Assembly: GCA_025174535.1 (NCBI GenBank)
Contig: JALBUN010000001.1
Coordinates: forward strand, 1,798,001-1,862,000
Direction of reading: 5' to 3'
Origin: Cantharellus purpuraceus
Taxonomy: Eukaryota; Basidiomycota; Agaricomycetes; Cantharellales; Hydnaceae
DNA length: 64,000 nucleotides
Shown here in pieces: positions 1 through 12,011 of the stretch (its first letter is position 1; every line of letters begins with the position of its first letter). A program made the translations under genes and the position numbers. The notes under the pieces were generated by a model. It worked only from the letters and a program-made list of their open reading frames with translations. It was not told the DNA's origin and ran no database searches.

Positions 1-217
1 CGCGAAACTCACGGTCCGCTGCTCCCCATCGGAATATGGGTGGTGGATCTTCCACCCCCATCCTCACGCTCAAAGGGTTCCTGATTTCAGAGTTGGATCA
101 TGTACCAGAACACCATCGGTACCCGCAGTTTGCGCAAACCCCCGACTGTCTGTTCTCTCCAAAATCAAACCCGCAGAAACTTTACGTCTCGTAAAGTCTT
201 ATCTTGTTGAAATTAAT
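1..217. other. window edge, unassigned
   Basis: No gene can be supported here. A short reading frame open from base 1 on the plus strand ends near base 110 and could be the tail of a gene to the left, but it shows no recognisable domain. Confidence 0.3.
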
Positions 218-482
218 CAACTATACTCAATGACCGACTGGGGAGGGGGACCACACTGCGTGACCCTATAGTATAGAAGAAATTTGGCCAGCTATACTTA
301 ATGACCGACTGGGAGGGGATGTCCAAACTGCGTGACATACGCTACAGTATAGAAGAAATTTGTCCAGCTATACTCAATGACCGACTGGAGGGAAAGATGA
401 AACCGCGTGACCCTGTAGTATGGAAGAAATTTGGCCAGCTATACTCAATGACCCACTGGGGGGGTGTCCGAACTGCGTGACC
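218..482. repeat. 71-76 bp tandem repeat, about 3.7 copies
   Basis: Four head-to-tail copies begin at 218, 289, 365 and 436. Each opens with a CAGCTATACTCAATGACC-like core, carries a G-rich stretch, then ACTGCGTGACC, and ends with TAGTATAGAAGAAATTTGG. Spacing is 71, 76 and 71 bases and the last copy stops near 482. The array lies about 110 bases upstream of the desaturase start codon. Copies differ by small indels in the G-run, so the array is not brand new. Confidence 0.9.
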
Positions 483-590
483 AGAAACACTCAACCCGCC
501 AAAAAATTTGGACCTCACGCGCGAGGAATCCGGGCACATATATATGTATAAACTGCACTGATCAGTCGAAACTTAGGTATCCTACAAGCT

Positions 591-2325
591 ATGCTTCCTC
601 TCTGGTCGCGCCACGACGTCGAGGCCCGTATTCTCGCAGGAGAGACTCTCGTCATCCGCCACGGCATTGTGCTTCGCATCCCCCCTCACTGGCTCGCTGC
701 CCACCCCGGCGGCGCACTCGCCATCCTCCACTTTGTTGGCCGCGACGCCTCGGACGAGATCGATGTTTACCATTCAGACACGGTGCTGCAGCAGCGCATC
801 AGACACTACGCCGTGGCACGCGTCGAGGTGCCCTGGGTGCCCCTCCTCCCGCCCGTCATGTCCGGCTGGGTGCGCAGGTCTGGTGCGGGGGGCGTGCAGA
901 CCTGGTTCCGAGAGGCAGATGCCGCCCTGTCTGACACCACCCCGTCCCAGGTGCTCCTCGTCCAGTCGGGAGAGTCGCATGCCACGACACCCTCCCCGTC
1001 CTCCCTCCAGCCACCATCCACCACTCTCTCCCCGGCTGCCCAACACCGGCACGCCGCTGCATACCGTGCCCTTCACGACCGCATCAGACAGGCTGGCCTG
1101 TACGACACCCCCTTCGTCTCTGGCTACGGCCCCGAGGTCCTCCGTTACATCCTCCTCGCCGCCCTCTCCGCCCTCGCATACTCTCAGTCCTACCATGTCA
1201 TCAGTGCCGTCTTCCTCGGCCTTCTCTGGCACCAGTTGACCTTTACCGCACACGACCTCGGCCATTGCGGTGTCACCCACGTCTGGCTCTGGGACCGTCT
1301 TTTGGGAATATTCATCGCCAACTTTCTGGGCGGACTCAGCATCGGCTGGTGGGTCGACGTAAGTGTCCCTCCCCGTGTTTCTCTGTCTGGCACCCACCCA
1401 TCTCTCTTTAGAATCACAACATACATCACCGTAAGTCCCCATCCCCGCCTTGCCTCTCTGTGCGCTTACCTGTTCCTAGTCGTCCCCAATCATCCGTCCC
1501 ATGACCCCGACATCCAGGTAATTCAGCGCCATGTTCACTCCACACGTGCAACTAACGCGTCCACAGCACATACCCTTTTTCGCCATCACTCCCGCGTTTC
1601 TTAGCAACCTCTACTCGTCATACTACAAGCGGATCATGGCCTTTGACGCCCCAGCCGCGCTCTTCCTCTCCATGCAACATCGTCTGTTCTATGTAGTCAT
1701 GTCGTTAGCCCGATTCAATCTCTATTCCAACTCGTATGGCTTTCTACTAAAACGGGGCCGGCGTCTTTGGCACTGGTACGTTGAGATTGGCGCGCTCCTC
1801 GCATTTTGGACATGGTACGGCGCCTTGCTGTATGGTATCGGTAATTGGAAGACTGTGTTGGTCTATGTCCTCGTCAGCCACATTGTCCCCAGCCCGCTCC
1901 ACGTCCAGGTACATTCCTGACCCGCGTGTCCCCCCCCTTGTTCCTCACCCCACCCTTCCCAGATTGTGCTCTCCCACTTTTCGCGGTCAACCGTCGACTT
2001 GGGCCCGCACGAGTCGTTCGTGCACCGCCAGCTGCGCACCACAACCGACGTCGTGTGTCCCCCGTCACTCGCGTTCGTCCACGGCGGGCTGCACCTGCAG
2101 GTGACGCACCACCTCTTCCCGCGTCTGCCGCGGCATAATCTCCTCGCCGCCAGCAAAATGGTCAAGGAGTACGCCAAGGAACAGGGGCTCGAGTATGCCG
2201 AGTTTGGGTTTATTAAAGGCAACGAGGAGGTGCGAGGGGTGATGAGGGAGGTGGCTAGACAGGTGGGGATTGTGAAGATGGTGGCGGATGCGGGGGTCAA
2301 GGATGCAATGAAGACCATGCAATAG
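591..2325 (+). CDS. delta-8 sphingolipid desaturase (cytochrome b5 fusion)
   Basis: Predicted to be an ER-membrane desaturase that puts the delta-8 double bond into the long-chain base of fungal glucosylceramides. Exons: 591-1358, 1412-1430, 1480-1517, 1567-1908, 1963-2325 (509 aa). An N-terminal cytochrome b5 domain has the heme motif HPGG at residues 38-41. The three histidine boxes of front-end desaturases are HDLGH (221-225), HNIHH (258-262) and QVTHH (435-439); Gln in place of the first His of the last box is typical of this family. The second box exists only after splicing, because exon 2 is just 19 nt and carries it. The start is the only ATG that keeps the b5 domain whole. The 3' end converges on eL13. 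Confidence 0.93.
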
Positions 2326-2738
2326 AAGATGGCTCCCTGCGCGCACAACGTACGCTGTATTTACCAAGCCCCCGCTCCATTATACCTGCAATAGAGAGCA
2401 CGACTCTAGTTACGAAATTAAGCTTTTCTTTATTAATTTATCCTTTTTAGGAAGGTGTCTTGCCCCTTTCGATGATATGAACCCCAGGGCGCTTAATTTT
2501 CTGCTGAGTAAGGTATATTGACTGTACGCATACACGCAACTCTTAGGTAGCCAACACCCAATGAAACCGGAAAATTGTTCACTTTGGCGGGTGACGCTTG
2601 CGGACAATGATCAAACAAATAGGAGCGTAGGCATAGCATGGATTACATCGCATAGCATGGCTGCAATAAACCGGCAGATCCGGCTCCAGTGTTTTTGATG
2701 TATACAGGAAGCATGCAGAGAACCAATCAGCCCATAGA
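2326..2738. other. convergent 3' region
   Basis: About 410 bases between the desaturase stop and the eL13 stop. It should hold both 3' untranslated regions. Nothing else is visible. Confidence 0.5.
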
Positions 2739-3563
2739 TTACTTCTTCTTTGCGGCCTCCTCCTCCTCTTTCTGCGTGCGTTTTGGCAAGGGGGTCAGTT
2801 AAGGAAGTGCTATGCACTGGCGTGCAAAGGACCGTGACGCACCTTGGCTGCCCTGACCTTTCTCTTGCCCTCGTGTCGGGCGTTGGCACGGGCATCGCGG
2901 AGTGCGCGGTATGCCTTGAACTCGCGTTCTTCTGTGGTGATTTTGCGGGGTGCTTCGTGGATGTAGGGGGCGGGGATGGCAAAGGGTTCGCGGGTAGTCG
3001 CGGTCTGGAGGTCGTTGCCCTGCCCACACACAAAATAAAAAAAACCTGAGCACTGCGCCAACACCCGCACGTATACCAAACACCTACGGTCGAGTCCCCC
3101 TTTTTGGGCTTGTTCGCCTTCTTGGGGAAGACGATGAGTCTCTTCCGGTATTCAACGAGCCTGTCCACATTAAGCTTCTTCCCCTCCTCGCTCAAGTTCC
3201 GCCTGCGGTGGTCGACAACGATGCCAAGCCCGCGCGCCGCCTTCCGCCCGATGCCCGCCTCCTTGAGTTCCGCAAAGGTGAACCCGCGGCCTTCGCGCAG
3301 CTTGGTGTTATAGCGCACGGTGGGCGCGCGGACGGCAGGGCGGAGAAGCTTGAGCGGACGCACCCCCAGCGTGGCGGCCTTTGCCTTGCGCGCCTGGCGG
3401 CGGCGCAGCTTGCGGCCGGGCTGGTCGAACCACGTGCGTACGCGGCGCTGCCAGTCCTTGTGGAAGTGCCCATTCGGGAGGACTGCGCGTGGAGAACGAG
3501 GCGGTTAAAATACGATTGACGAGTGCTATTATGCCACCACCAACCATTGTTGTGTTTGACCAT
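2739..3563 (-). CDS. RPL13: 60S ribosomal protein eL13
   Basis: Structural protein of the large cytosolic ribosomal subunit. Exons on the minus strand: 3545-3563, 3088-3482, 2843-3019, 2739-2771 (207 aa). The protein starts MVKHNN, split after residue 6 by the first intron, then continues with the eL13 signatures [16 protein letters not shown] and [18 protein letters not shown], and ends in a Lys/Glu-rich tail. The length fits fungal eL13. A very early intron after only 19 coding bases is common in fungal ribosomal protein genes. The last exon is only 33 nt. Confidence 0.95.
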
Positions 3564-4727
3564 AGTCTAGGTCTAGGTCTGTCAAGGAAGGAGAGGTGAT
3601 TAGCAAAAATGCCACATGCACATCTGAGCCATCAGTAAAGCATCCATCGGCTGTGGCTCGTTACAAGTCTCAAACCCCCCAAAGCTCAACAGTCATCGTC
3701 ACCGACACATCTTGCTATGCTCATTCGATAGGTACGGAGCAGCCAGCTCACCTTGAAGAGTCTTGAGGTCGTTGAGGACGAGGTTGACGATAGTCTCAGC
3801 AGTTTGTAACACCGCCGGTATTTGCCGGTCCAACCAGCGCTGGTGTAAGGAGTATGAGTTCGGACTTCAAATAGACTTAGAAGTAACCAGGGGACCAGTC
3901 AACTACCAAGTCGTATTGGGGTCCAAGCAGTCCTACTCTCGTACATGTATCTATCTATCTACTTATATGCCAAACCCTTGTCTCAGTGTAATGTTTGGTC
4001 GGAGATAGCATTGTACTCCGTCTCCGGTCAAGACCGGCTCCTTACAGCTGGCCAGTGCTTTTCAAAGCAATACTGAAACTTGCGATTTGACCGTGTCGGA
4101 CGTAAGTATGTCTTCGTCAAACTGAATATATTTCGACATGTGGATATAAAATTATCGCGGATTATCGATGTTGGTGGCACCTCTGTAACTTCTCACATGT
4201 GATCCCAGGCCTGAACTCGATCGTGTCAACTGGATCCTGCTATCACATCACTTGAAAGCTTCCTTTATATTGTTGACGGTCACGCACAGACTCTACATTT
4301 CAAGGTTGCCATCTGAGTCGGTGCACGCCGGGTGCCTCAATCTTGTTACCCTGCCTTTATCATGGAAAGGTCTGCCATCCAGAGTATGTCTCAATTTCCA
4401 TGCTACTTACAGTAACTCAAATCTTGTTCTCCACGATTAGTATTCTTGCGTTGCACTGCGCCGTAGCCTTTCGAAACCTAGCGTGACTCTTGACCGTGGA
4501 TATCTGGTAAGCACGCGACAATTTAAGGAGAATGGTGGTATACGACCAAATCGATCCCTCACTGATTGCATCTTGCTACAATTATAAACGGCATCAGCAA
4601 TATCAAAACTCACATTCCCTGATTACGCTTACGGACACCCGTCAGCATCTTGGGAACCAGTACCATATGAATAATCAAGTCGTATAATCAAACGGCTGGA
4701 GAAACAGCATTCCTTATAGCTTCATCG
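3564..4727. other. intergenic, one exon-like fragment
   Basis: Roughly 1.16 kb with no convincing gene. On the minus strand at about 3746-3805 a short open stretch reads AETIVNLVLNDLKTLQ and is followed by a plausible donor (GTGAGC). It looks like a stray exon or gene relic, but no partner exon was found. The rest is AT-richer and featureless. Confidence 0.4.
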
Positions 4728-5752
4728 TCATACCTTACCCTCATCGGTATCCTTGGGATTTTTTCCGGCTTCCTGTTCGCTTTTAGCCTCATTCCCAGCT
4801 GAAGTAGCAGCATGTCCCTCAACGTCCACAGTATGCTCAGCCTCACTGATCCCTTTGGAACCCCTTCCAGTTTCTCCTCCGTGTTTCGCGTCGGCCGATT
4901 TGACGTCTAGTTGGGGGGCTGAAGGGCCATCCTCGCTCTTTATCCCACCGCCCAGACTTTTTACTAGCTCGCCAGCATCTGCATCATTCAACCCAAGTTC
5001 CTCCACAAGCTCCAGTAATTCGTCGTCAGTCACCTTGACGCCTTGCAGGCCAAAACCCACAAGCTCGGCGCCCACGTCAAATTCTTGAGCGCTTTCGCCT
5101 TTGTTCTTCGATCTGAGAGGAGATGGAGAAGCAGCAAATGAAGGCTTGTGATTTGTCATTTGTGACGGAGACGATGCGCCAGGCACGCCGACTGGTTGCA
5201 CTGGGGGCGCGGGACGATCACCATCTATCTCTTCGTCCCAGGCTTCATCTAGTCGTAAGAAGGTCGAAAGTTCGTTGTATTCAACGGCCTCCTCACTACG
5301 CAAGTGTATTAATGAATACCCCTGGGACGTTGAATGAATCTACTCACAACTCCGAAAATGTCTAGAGAGCATGAGATGATAGTGAGCTTAATATCGGCGT
5401 AATGAGAAAGGCTGCGGCGTCTTACACCTGGAAACCGACCGCCTACAAGAATACCGGGGAGTTCCTGCTTCCCTGTGGGAATGATGTTATAGCATGTCTC
5501 CCATACTGAAATAAGAACAAACCTGGAGGCGCTTTCCTCCTCCATAATTTTTTTGCGGCCTCATCGGACGCCAGATCATATGAAGTGAAGGTAATCTTGC
5601 GAACCTGCAAGATCCGCAGAACGTACTCTGTGTGACAAGACATGCTCAGTCAAAAACGGGTGAGTGCAGTCATTTTATAAACCTTGCCGCTTCCTTAGGC
5701 TCGCCTGCGAGGCAATGGTCGTCAAGAATACTTGTATCGGTGGTGACGGCAT
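4728..5752 (-). CDS. SH3BGR-like thioredoxin-fold protein
   Basis: Member of the SH3-binding glutamic-acid-rich family, small glutaredoxin-like proteins whose role in fungi is poorly known. Exons on the minus strand: 5683-5752, 5523-5627, 5426-5472, 5348-5361, 4728-5295 (267 aa). Residues 1-90 form the conserved fold, with LRKRQ, the stretch TSYDLASDEAAKKLW and LPGILVGGRFPG. The family CXXC is absent, as is usual here. Exon 4 is a 14-nt micro-exon encoding most of TFSEF; skipping it would shift the frame. The C-terminal 170 residues are acidic and low-complexity. Only 34 bases separate its start codon from that of the divergent phosphatase gene. Confidence 0.88.
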
Positions 5753-5768
5753 GTGGTCGATTGATGTT

Positions 5769-5778
5769 GTCACGTGAC
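5769..5778. promoter_or_regulatory. GTCACGTGAC palindrome (E-box)
   Basis: A perfect 10-bp palindrome containing CACGTG sits inside the 34-bp gap between the two divergent start codons at 5752 and 5787. CACGTG is the core site of bHLH factors such as Cbf1 or USF. The same 10-mer recurs upstream of the Spc7 gene. Confidence 0.6.
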
Positions 5779-5786
5779 TGTATTCA

Positions 5787-6565
5787 ATGCCATCTGCAGC
5801 CACATCCGTTCTCGTCGTCTGCCTAGGTAGACCGACATTCATATACTCACGGGATGATATACTGAACTAGGTTCATGCGCTTGCATCCAGGGAACATATG
5901 CCGTTCACCTATGGGTGAGGCTGTTCTAGCGCACCAAGTCAAGGAACGGGGTTTGGGGATTAAAGTAGGCAAGTCGGCCTCCTAGATATAAGCAGGGGGA
6001 CGTGCAAATTATCGACACCTTCCAGATAGTGCTGGTACCGCAGGATATCATGTTGGGGAGGGTGTGTTGCAATTCTCTTATTGCGTTATACACCTGATTG
6101 ACGACTTGATTGCTAGAGCCAGATGAAAGGTGATGATCAGGTCAAACAATGCTGGTTATTTCAGGTTCAGGTAATCTATGACTTCTCAGGTCCACAGAAA
6201 CGTGCCGAAATCATGGCGTTCCCATTTCCCATGAAGCGCGACAGGTCTCTAAAGAGGATTTTCATAACTTCACACACATACTTGCGGCGGACAAATCCAA
6301 TCTGGCCAACCTAGAGCAGATGAAGCCTGCTGATGCGACGGCTGTCGTGCGGCTCTGGGGATCCTATGATGATGGAAAGTCTATTGACGATCCGTATTAT
6401 GGAGGACTGGTATGATTCCGGACTATGACTCGCTGCTTCATTACATTAAGATTCCGTACAACACAGGACGGATTTGAGAAGGCGTACAGGCAATGTCTGA
6501 GATACTCCAATGCCTTTCTAGACCAACTACACGTAAAGCCGGAGCACAAAGCGAGTGCATTATAG
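5787..6565 (+). CDS. LTP1: low-molecular-weight protein tyrosine phosphatase
   Basis: Cytosolic phosphotyrosine phosphatase of the LMW-PTP family. Exons: 5787-5826, 5891-5968, 6026-6061, 6117-6129, 6190-6409, 6467-6565 (161 aa, the usual family length). The P-loop CLGNICRS gives nucleophile Cys12 and Arg18; the general acid is Asp123 in the DPYY motif. Conserved DSAGTAGYHVGE and HGVPISHEARQ are also present. Intron 2 fits only with a GC donor (GCAAGT at 5969), which yields the expected VDSAGT; no GT donor keeps the frame. Exon 4 is a 13-nt micro-exon. It is transcribed divergently from the SH3BGR-like gene. Confidence 0.93.
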
Positions 6566-6787
6566 ATACCAGAACGGTTCTTTCGACTCCATGTAGGGGT
6601 GCGGAAGTAGACTCCCGTCGGATGGATCGGACATGAGTTATTCGACTTTCCATTCTTTGCCTATGTCATCATCGCCAGAGCTGACTAGCAGCTCTAGAGC
6701 CCAAAGGGCCAGGGTGAAAAAGATGTTTGCCCAACGCCACCAAACTTGCGACGAATGATCAAGTACTTTAGTAAGGAATCAGTCAGG

Positions 6788-7963
6788 CTATCTGAAACAG
6801 CGAGAGGAACAGCGAGAGGAACAGCACGTACAGAGCAGATGAGAATATACCGTAATGAAGATAAATTGTCGATAGGTCAAAAGGATCCCAGTGAGCCGCG
6901 AAGTCTGTAAAAAGGTTATAAATACGATTCGGCGAACGGATACAGCTTACAGGTCGGCCATCCCACCCTCCATCCACTCCAACATCATTATCCCATGCGT
7001 CGGAACCGATACTGGGAAGAATTCGGGAGGCAAGATGAAGAATGATCAAACGATAGAGTAGGGAGGCTAGCACAGGTTTCGGTAATGTATGTGTAATGAA
7101 TGACAGCAAAGTCTGCAAGTGAGGAAAAATGTTGGATAGAAGAGGTGCACTGGAGAAATCACACATAATCAGGACAAGCACATTGCCGATAGCATGCACG
7201 TACTAGTATGAAGCGGCAGACGTATTCCACGTATTCCATGGGAAAGAACCGTCATAACCACACAACCACACGTTGTAGGCAAGAAAGAGAGCTAAACCTG
7301 CTGACTCAATGACATTGGTCCGACGAACTCCAAATCCGATGAGGGTCAAGAAAATGAGCGTTGCAACACTAGCTCCGAGTAAGCTAGCTGAGATGGGAGA
7401 TATTGCAGCCGCAGGGTAGGCCTTACAATGAACTAGTCAATGGAGATGTTGATAACGAAATAGAAGGAAGAAGTTATACTCACTAAAACGATGATGGTCG
7501 CAGATCCTACATATGCAGCGGCTGCTACCACGAGAAGACTGAATTGCCACTCTTCACCTCTAGCAGCAAGATATTTCGATTTCTGACCCCAACTTTGAGC
7601 AACCAGAAGACTTGAAATGCCTTCCAAGCCAATGAAAATTGGTGTCCAAAGCCTCAGACATTGGCCCCACCACTCGGCCGCAGTTAACAACCACGAGCTT
7701 CCGGCTTGCCGTGAAGAGAACAAATTGAAGCAGACGAGGAGAAGGAAAGGATGTACTGGAAATTGCAGGAAGGACAATGACTCTGATCCCCAAAGTAAAA
7801 TCAAGGTGCCATGGATTACAGAGTGGACGGAGAGGAGGAACGATAACATGAGGAAGGCTGACGTGGATATCGTAGACAACGTTAATGGGAGGAAAACGAG
7901 TATTTGAAAAACAGTCCCGAGGCGGGCTGCATGAGACGCAGTCGAAAGAACCAAGTTTACCAT
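6788..7963 (-). CDS. ICE2: ICE2-family ER membrane protein
   Basis: Polytopic ER protein; in yeast Ice2 tethers lipid droplets to the ER and helps inherit cortical ER. Exons on the minus strand: 7484-7963, 7204-7421, 6951-7149, 6788-6904 (337 aa). The N-terminus has several hydrophobic helices, with LPLTLSTIS near residue 30 and LWTPIFIGLEGISSLLVAQ. The end carries the family signature LLTYRQFIFITVYSHLL. It is shorter than yeast Ice2 (491 aa). The start at 7963 (MVNLVLST) is chosen because the in-frame upstream extension is not hydrophobic and has no good context. The intron 1 acceptor is an AAG. Confidence 0.8.
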
Positions 7964-8112
7964 GGTGTAATGTTTTAAGAGCTGCTGAGCGCCACAATGG
8001 TCGGCGCTGGGATACATAGTCACCCACAAAATCGCGTGTAATATCCTGGTTTATTCCAAAAGCAGAGGACATATCCAATGATAGATAGCATTTTTGACCC
8101 TGTACAAGTCCA

Positions 8113-9721
8113 TCAGAAACCCTTCTCTGCCGCAAAGCCAGTCTCTCTAGTTCGCGACGCTGGATCTGAAGGAGGAACGTGGAACTCGTCTATAATGGGA
8201 ATTTGTAAAAGATTCTAACATTCAGAGCATGTTAGATCTAACCCAACAAATAGTGCTTGTACTTGCCATTTTTGGTGTAATGACAATCATTGTATTGGTT
8301 CTGATTTCCATCCAGTCAGCTGCAAGATGATCAGTGAGGTGTATCATGTATATGTTATCTCACACCTTTCTCGAACGTGAGAGGTTCACTTGCAACCATT
8401 ATGATGTTTTCACGTTTGTCTGACTTGGACATGCGATAATGACCGCCTTCTGCATATTCGTCGAATGATGTTCCGGAAGAATACCACTACGTCGTAGCCG
8501 GACGTGGAAGCGATAAAATTGCAAGTATTGTACCACAACTTAGCAATAGTGCATAAGATAAACGGACCATTACTCACCAAGGACGCGGCTTCATGCACTT
8601 TCGAAGAAATGTACCGTGTTGCCACAACACTTTCTCCATCACTCACAACGAAGTTGAGGAGGCTGGGCTACACAGAGTGTGTATTTATAGTGAGTGATTA
8701 TTCCTGATCAACCGCACTTACCTCGACAACCCCAACATCCCGAGCAAATCCATTCAACGATGCAATAGTTTCTAGCATTGCATTCTTTAAAATTTCTGGC
8801 GTGAAGTGTATTGCCTTTATGTCTGGAAGCTATACCACACCCTCATTTATATTGGATAGGTGCAACGTCATTGACAAACGGCGCACCTTTGATAGAAATA
8901 ATGCAAAGCTCCATTCGGAATCTTAGTACGGGATCATTTCACCGGTTTATAGCAACGCATTATTCAACGAGATGGCTACATACCAGTGTTTCCTTTCACT
9001 ACAGAAAAGATTTCATCGCTGAGGCTGGTTTGTAGTTTGCGTTTAAATATGTTAAATCCAGCAACTTCTCCATTATGCATGAACTAGCCAGACAATCTAC
9101 GAAAGGGCATCAAGTAATAATAAGAATACTTACCATTAGTTTCCCAAAACCAAATGGATGGCAATTATCTAGAGAAAGTGATCCTGAGGTATACGCTCGA
9201 ACATGACCGCTGAAAAGCAGACAAAGCCTTCAAAAAATAGCACTCAAAAGGAGGATTAGAGACATTACAAGACGAGGGGAGACTTGATTTTCTCCGCCAA
9301 CCTTGTTAGATTATCATTATTCCACGCCTGTGATGAAGTTAGGATGAGAGGCAGTCAAATGAGGAAACATTTACCGGAGTGACGGATGTGAATATGCATG
9401 GCTCAATTCCAAGCTCTGGGTCATACACAGAGTCATACCACCCTTTTATACAACGTTGCATCATCAGTAACACCTACGGCTCATGTCCACATGAAAATCT
9501 ATTTGTTCATGCCTCACCAACTCCAAATCCATCACCATTGATAGGACGCCGGTGATCCAGTCGCAATCTTGGATCAAAAGCTTGTCGAATGATAGAATGA
9601 GCGGGACGCGTTAATAGCTATTACTGCATCTCAACTTTGTTCTTTTGTCCTTATGAATTTTCAAACGCACATGGGAAAGCTGAACTGGTTGGGTGCCCTT
9701 GTATATTACAAAACGGCACAT
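8113..9721 (-). CDS. DUG3: class II glutamine amidotransferase, DUG3-like
   Basis: Amidotransferase-fold subunit of the alternative glutathione-degrading complex in yeast (with DUG2), cytosolic. Twelve exons on the minus strand: 9671-9721, 9518-9617, 9375-9442, 9269-9327, 9134-9209, 8984-9083, 8887-8921, 8722-8829, 8578-8667, 8366-8486, 8267-8319, 8113-8214 (320 aa). Cys2 right after Met is the expected Ntn-type nucleophile. Other signatures are NGDGFGVGWYD, FGHVRAYTSG, MHNGE, GNTDSEW and the near-terminal NLLQIPIID. The intron at 8215-8266 needs a GC donor (GCAAGT). It is an unusually fragmented gene, with exons down to 35 nt. Confidence 0.9.
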
Positions 9722-9920
9722 AAAGTCTTGTTCGCTTTGCTCAGGTCGATGTAGCAACAAGAAGTAGACCTCGAATTACTAGCGTCAGTACAGTTACCAA
9801 TGGTGTCATTTACTTCCGCGGCTTTGGGCCGCAAGACTGATGATTTGAATCCAGGCTCAGCCGCCAACGCATCCTACATTAAATACATCCACAATTGCAC
9901 TTCCTACCTTTTCAGCCACT

Positions 9921-11846
9921 TTACAAAAATTCTCTCGGCTTTTTCGCTGGGTCGCCTCCTGCCTGATCATAGACCAGACCGGCAACCTTGAAGGCCAATT
10001 CTACAAAATTATCTATAAATCACTCTTAATCATCAAACACATTACTCACCATCGGCCTGAGGACGCAATGTAGCTTCAGCGTACACTCTAACAACATCTT
10101 CGGTGCCACTGGGTCTGACAAATGACCTTCCTCCGTCGTACTTTCGGATGAGTTCGTCCAACTTTTGCTGCAGTCCAGGAGGACTGATCAGTCTTCGTTC
10201 AGCATCTTCCGTTTGGAACAGGTTTCTGTCATTGACGACGACTTTGACAAGCCGGTTTGGGAGATCTGTGTATATGGAATCCCACTCATAGCCACTGTAG
10301 CCTTTGTGGGCGAGAACGACCTCAACAAGAAGCATGTCGGAGAGAGCATCCCCGACAGTTTGGTTAATAAGGTCCGCAAGATTCATGAGATGATTGAGAC
10401 AAGTGGATTGCGCTGGTGTAGAAGGTTGGTGTGAGACAAGTTGAGCCAAGGCTGAGGGCGAGAATAGCACAGTGCCATGCCCATTGGCCTCAAAATAGAC
10501 ACCAATAGAGTACCTTTCGGCTGCATGGTGAAGATTCTTGACACCAGTTTTGACGCATTGTACTGGCAACCTCTGTGAAATAGGTCACTTTCTAGACCGT
10601 CGATAGTTAGTGTGGACGCACTTCTGAAAGATACTTAGTGGAGCTTCCATTAGCATATGCAGTTTGGACGACGCCAACTTCGAGTTTCCCTCCCAAGCCA
10701 GCGCCTTTGGCCAATTCAACGATAAAGTTAGCCACCAAGGCAGCGATTTTGTCGCCATCCAACATGTGGAACTGATTACGTTCATCCAAGTAATAATATA
10801 TCAGGCGGTCGGCATCTCCATCGTAGCTGCAACCTCGCTGACCCGGTTGTAGGACGGATGCAAGAGAGGGGGGAAGACGCTGGGACGTCTTAACGTAGTC
10901 CGCACCGCATGCATTGTTCAGAGCACCTAGAGTATCAACGGCAGTGTTATGGGGGACGATTTCCAGACTTGATGCGAGGTACTGGTTCATGGCTTTGGCG
11001 GCGAAGTAACCAACGCCGTTTGCGCAATCGACGACTAGAGGCTTGGACGAACGTTTTCCAGACTAAAGCGTGTGATGAAGCATTTCTGTTAAAGTTAGCC
11101 TGAAAAGGAATTGTAACCTTACAAGAAGCTTTATGAAAGCGCTGCTAATTTTCTTGTAGTAACCCTCCTCGGTATCTTCTCCGTATTCCTCTTTAGTACC
11201 TCGGGTATTCACACACCTGACAAGATAATGGAGAATAGGTGTGGTTTTCACTCCCTCATCCCTCGCCTCTGTGCCCATAGCTTTCATACCGTCTTCAAGG
11301 GCAGCTACAAGGGCCGGTCCGGATGGCCTCGTGTCGCGCGCATATATGACGCGAGCTGGACGCGAGAGATCTATCTTTTGGCTGGCAACAAGTTCGATGA
11401 CAGATTGAATGAATGCAGCCGTGGTGGCCGCATTGGACAGAGTAGTCGCATAAGTCTCCCAAGAACTTTCTAACATCTCTCCCCACGGGTCTACGAGTTT
11501 CACACCATTATCCTAAGAAAAGAGGTTATTTAGACAAGGAATACCAATCGTCCATCTAAACTATGGATCCTCACAGGCTCTGGATTGTGAGACGCTGTGA
11601 CCATCACGCCAATAGTTTTGCCATCAAGTCTTTTGCTCCGGAGAGCAGCCAGGACCCCCACACGGAAGAGGACTGAATCTAAGAGGACGGCTCTGAAGAT
11701 AGAGAATGCATCCGTCAATCAAGAAAGACACGATGAAAGACATACTCTGTTCGAAAGCCTGCTGTGCCATACGCGTATTTGATATGACTTGGCTTGACGT
11801 GCAGGTCTGAGAAGTGAGAAATTGCATCAAGTGGAAGCGAAGCCAT
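9921..11846 (-). CDS. PCM1: phosphoacetylglucosamine mutase
   Basis: Interconverts GlcNAc-6-phosphate and GlcNAc-1-phosphate on the route to UDP-GlcNAc, hence chitin, N-glycans and GPI anchors. Exons on the minus strand: 11746-11846, 11575-11692, 11123-11512, 10622-11062, 10050-10572, 9921-10000 (550 aa, normal for the family). The phosphoserine loop TASHNP has Ser68, the metal loop is DGDADR, the sugar loop contains YFEANGHGT, and the phosphate loop is FVRPSGTED. An N-terminal AYGTAGFRT is also typical. The gene is divergent from SGT2, with 165 bases between the start codons. Confidence 0.95.
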
Positions 11847-12011
11847 CATTAATCAGAGAGAGAGAGAAAAAGCGTTGCAAGCAGCCTAGCACAAGGCTGT
11901 CGATGAGAGAGCGCGCGCAGGACAGCCCAGGACAGCCAGAGACCCAAAAGTTGGCGCCTTCAGCGATACTTTACGCGTTTATCACTTGCGTCTGTCACTT
12001 TCTTTGATACA

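Noticed and set aside
774..1442. Long antisense frame over the desaturase
   Set aside because: GC-rich shadow of the real gene; it has no domain and the sense strand has perfect desaturase signatures.
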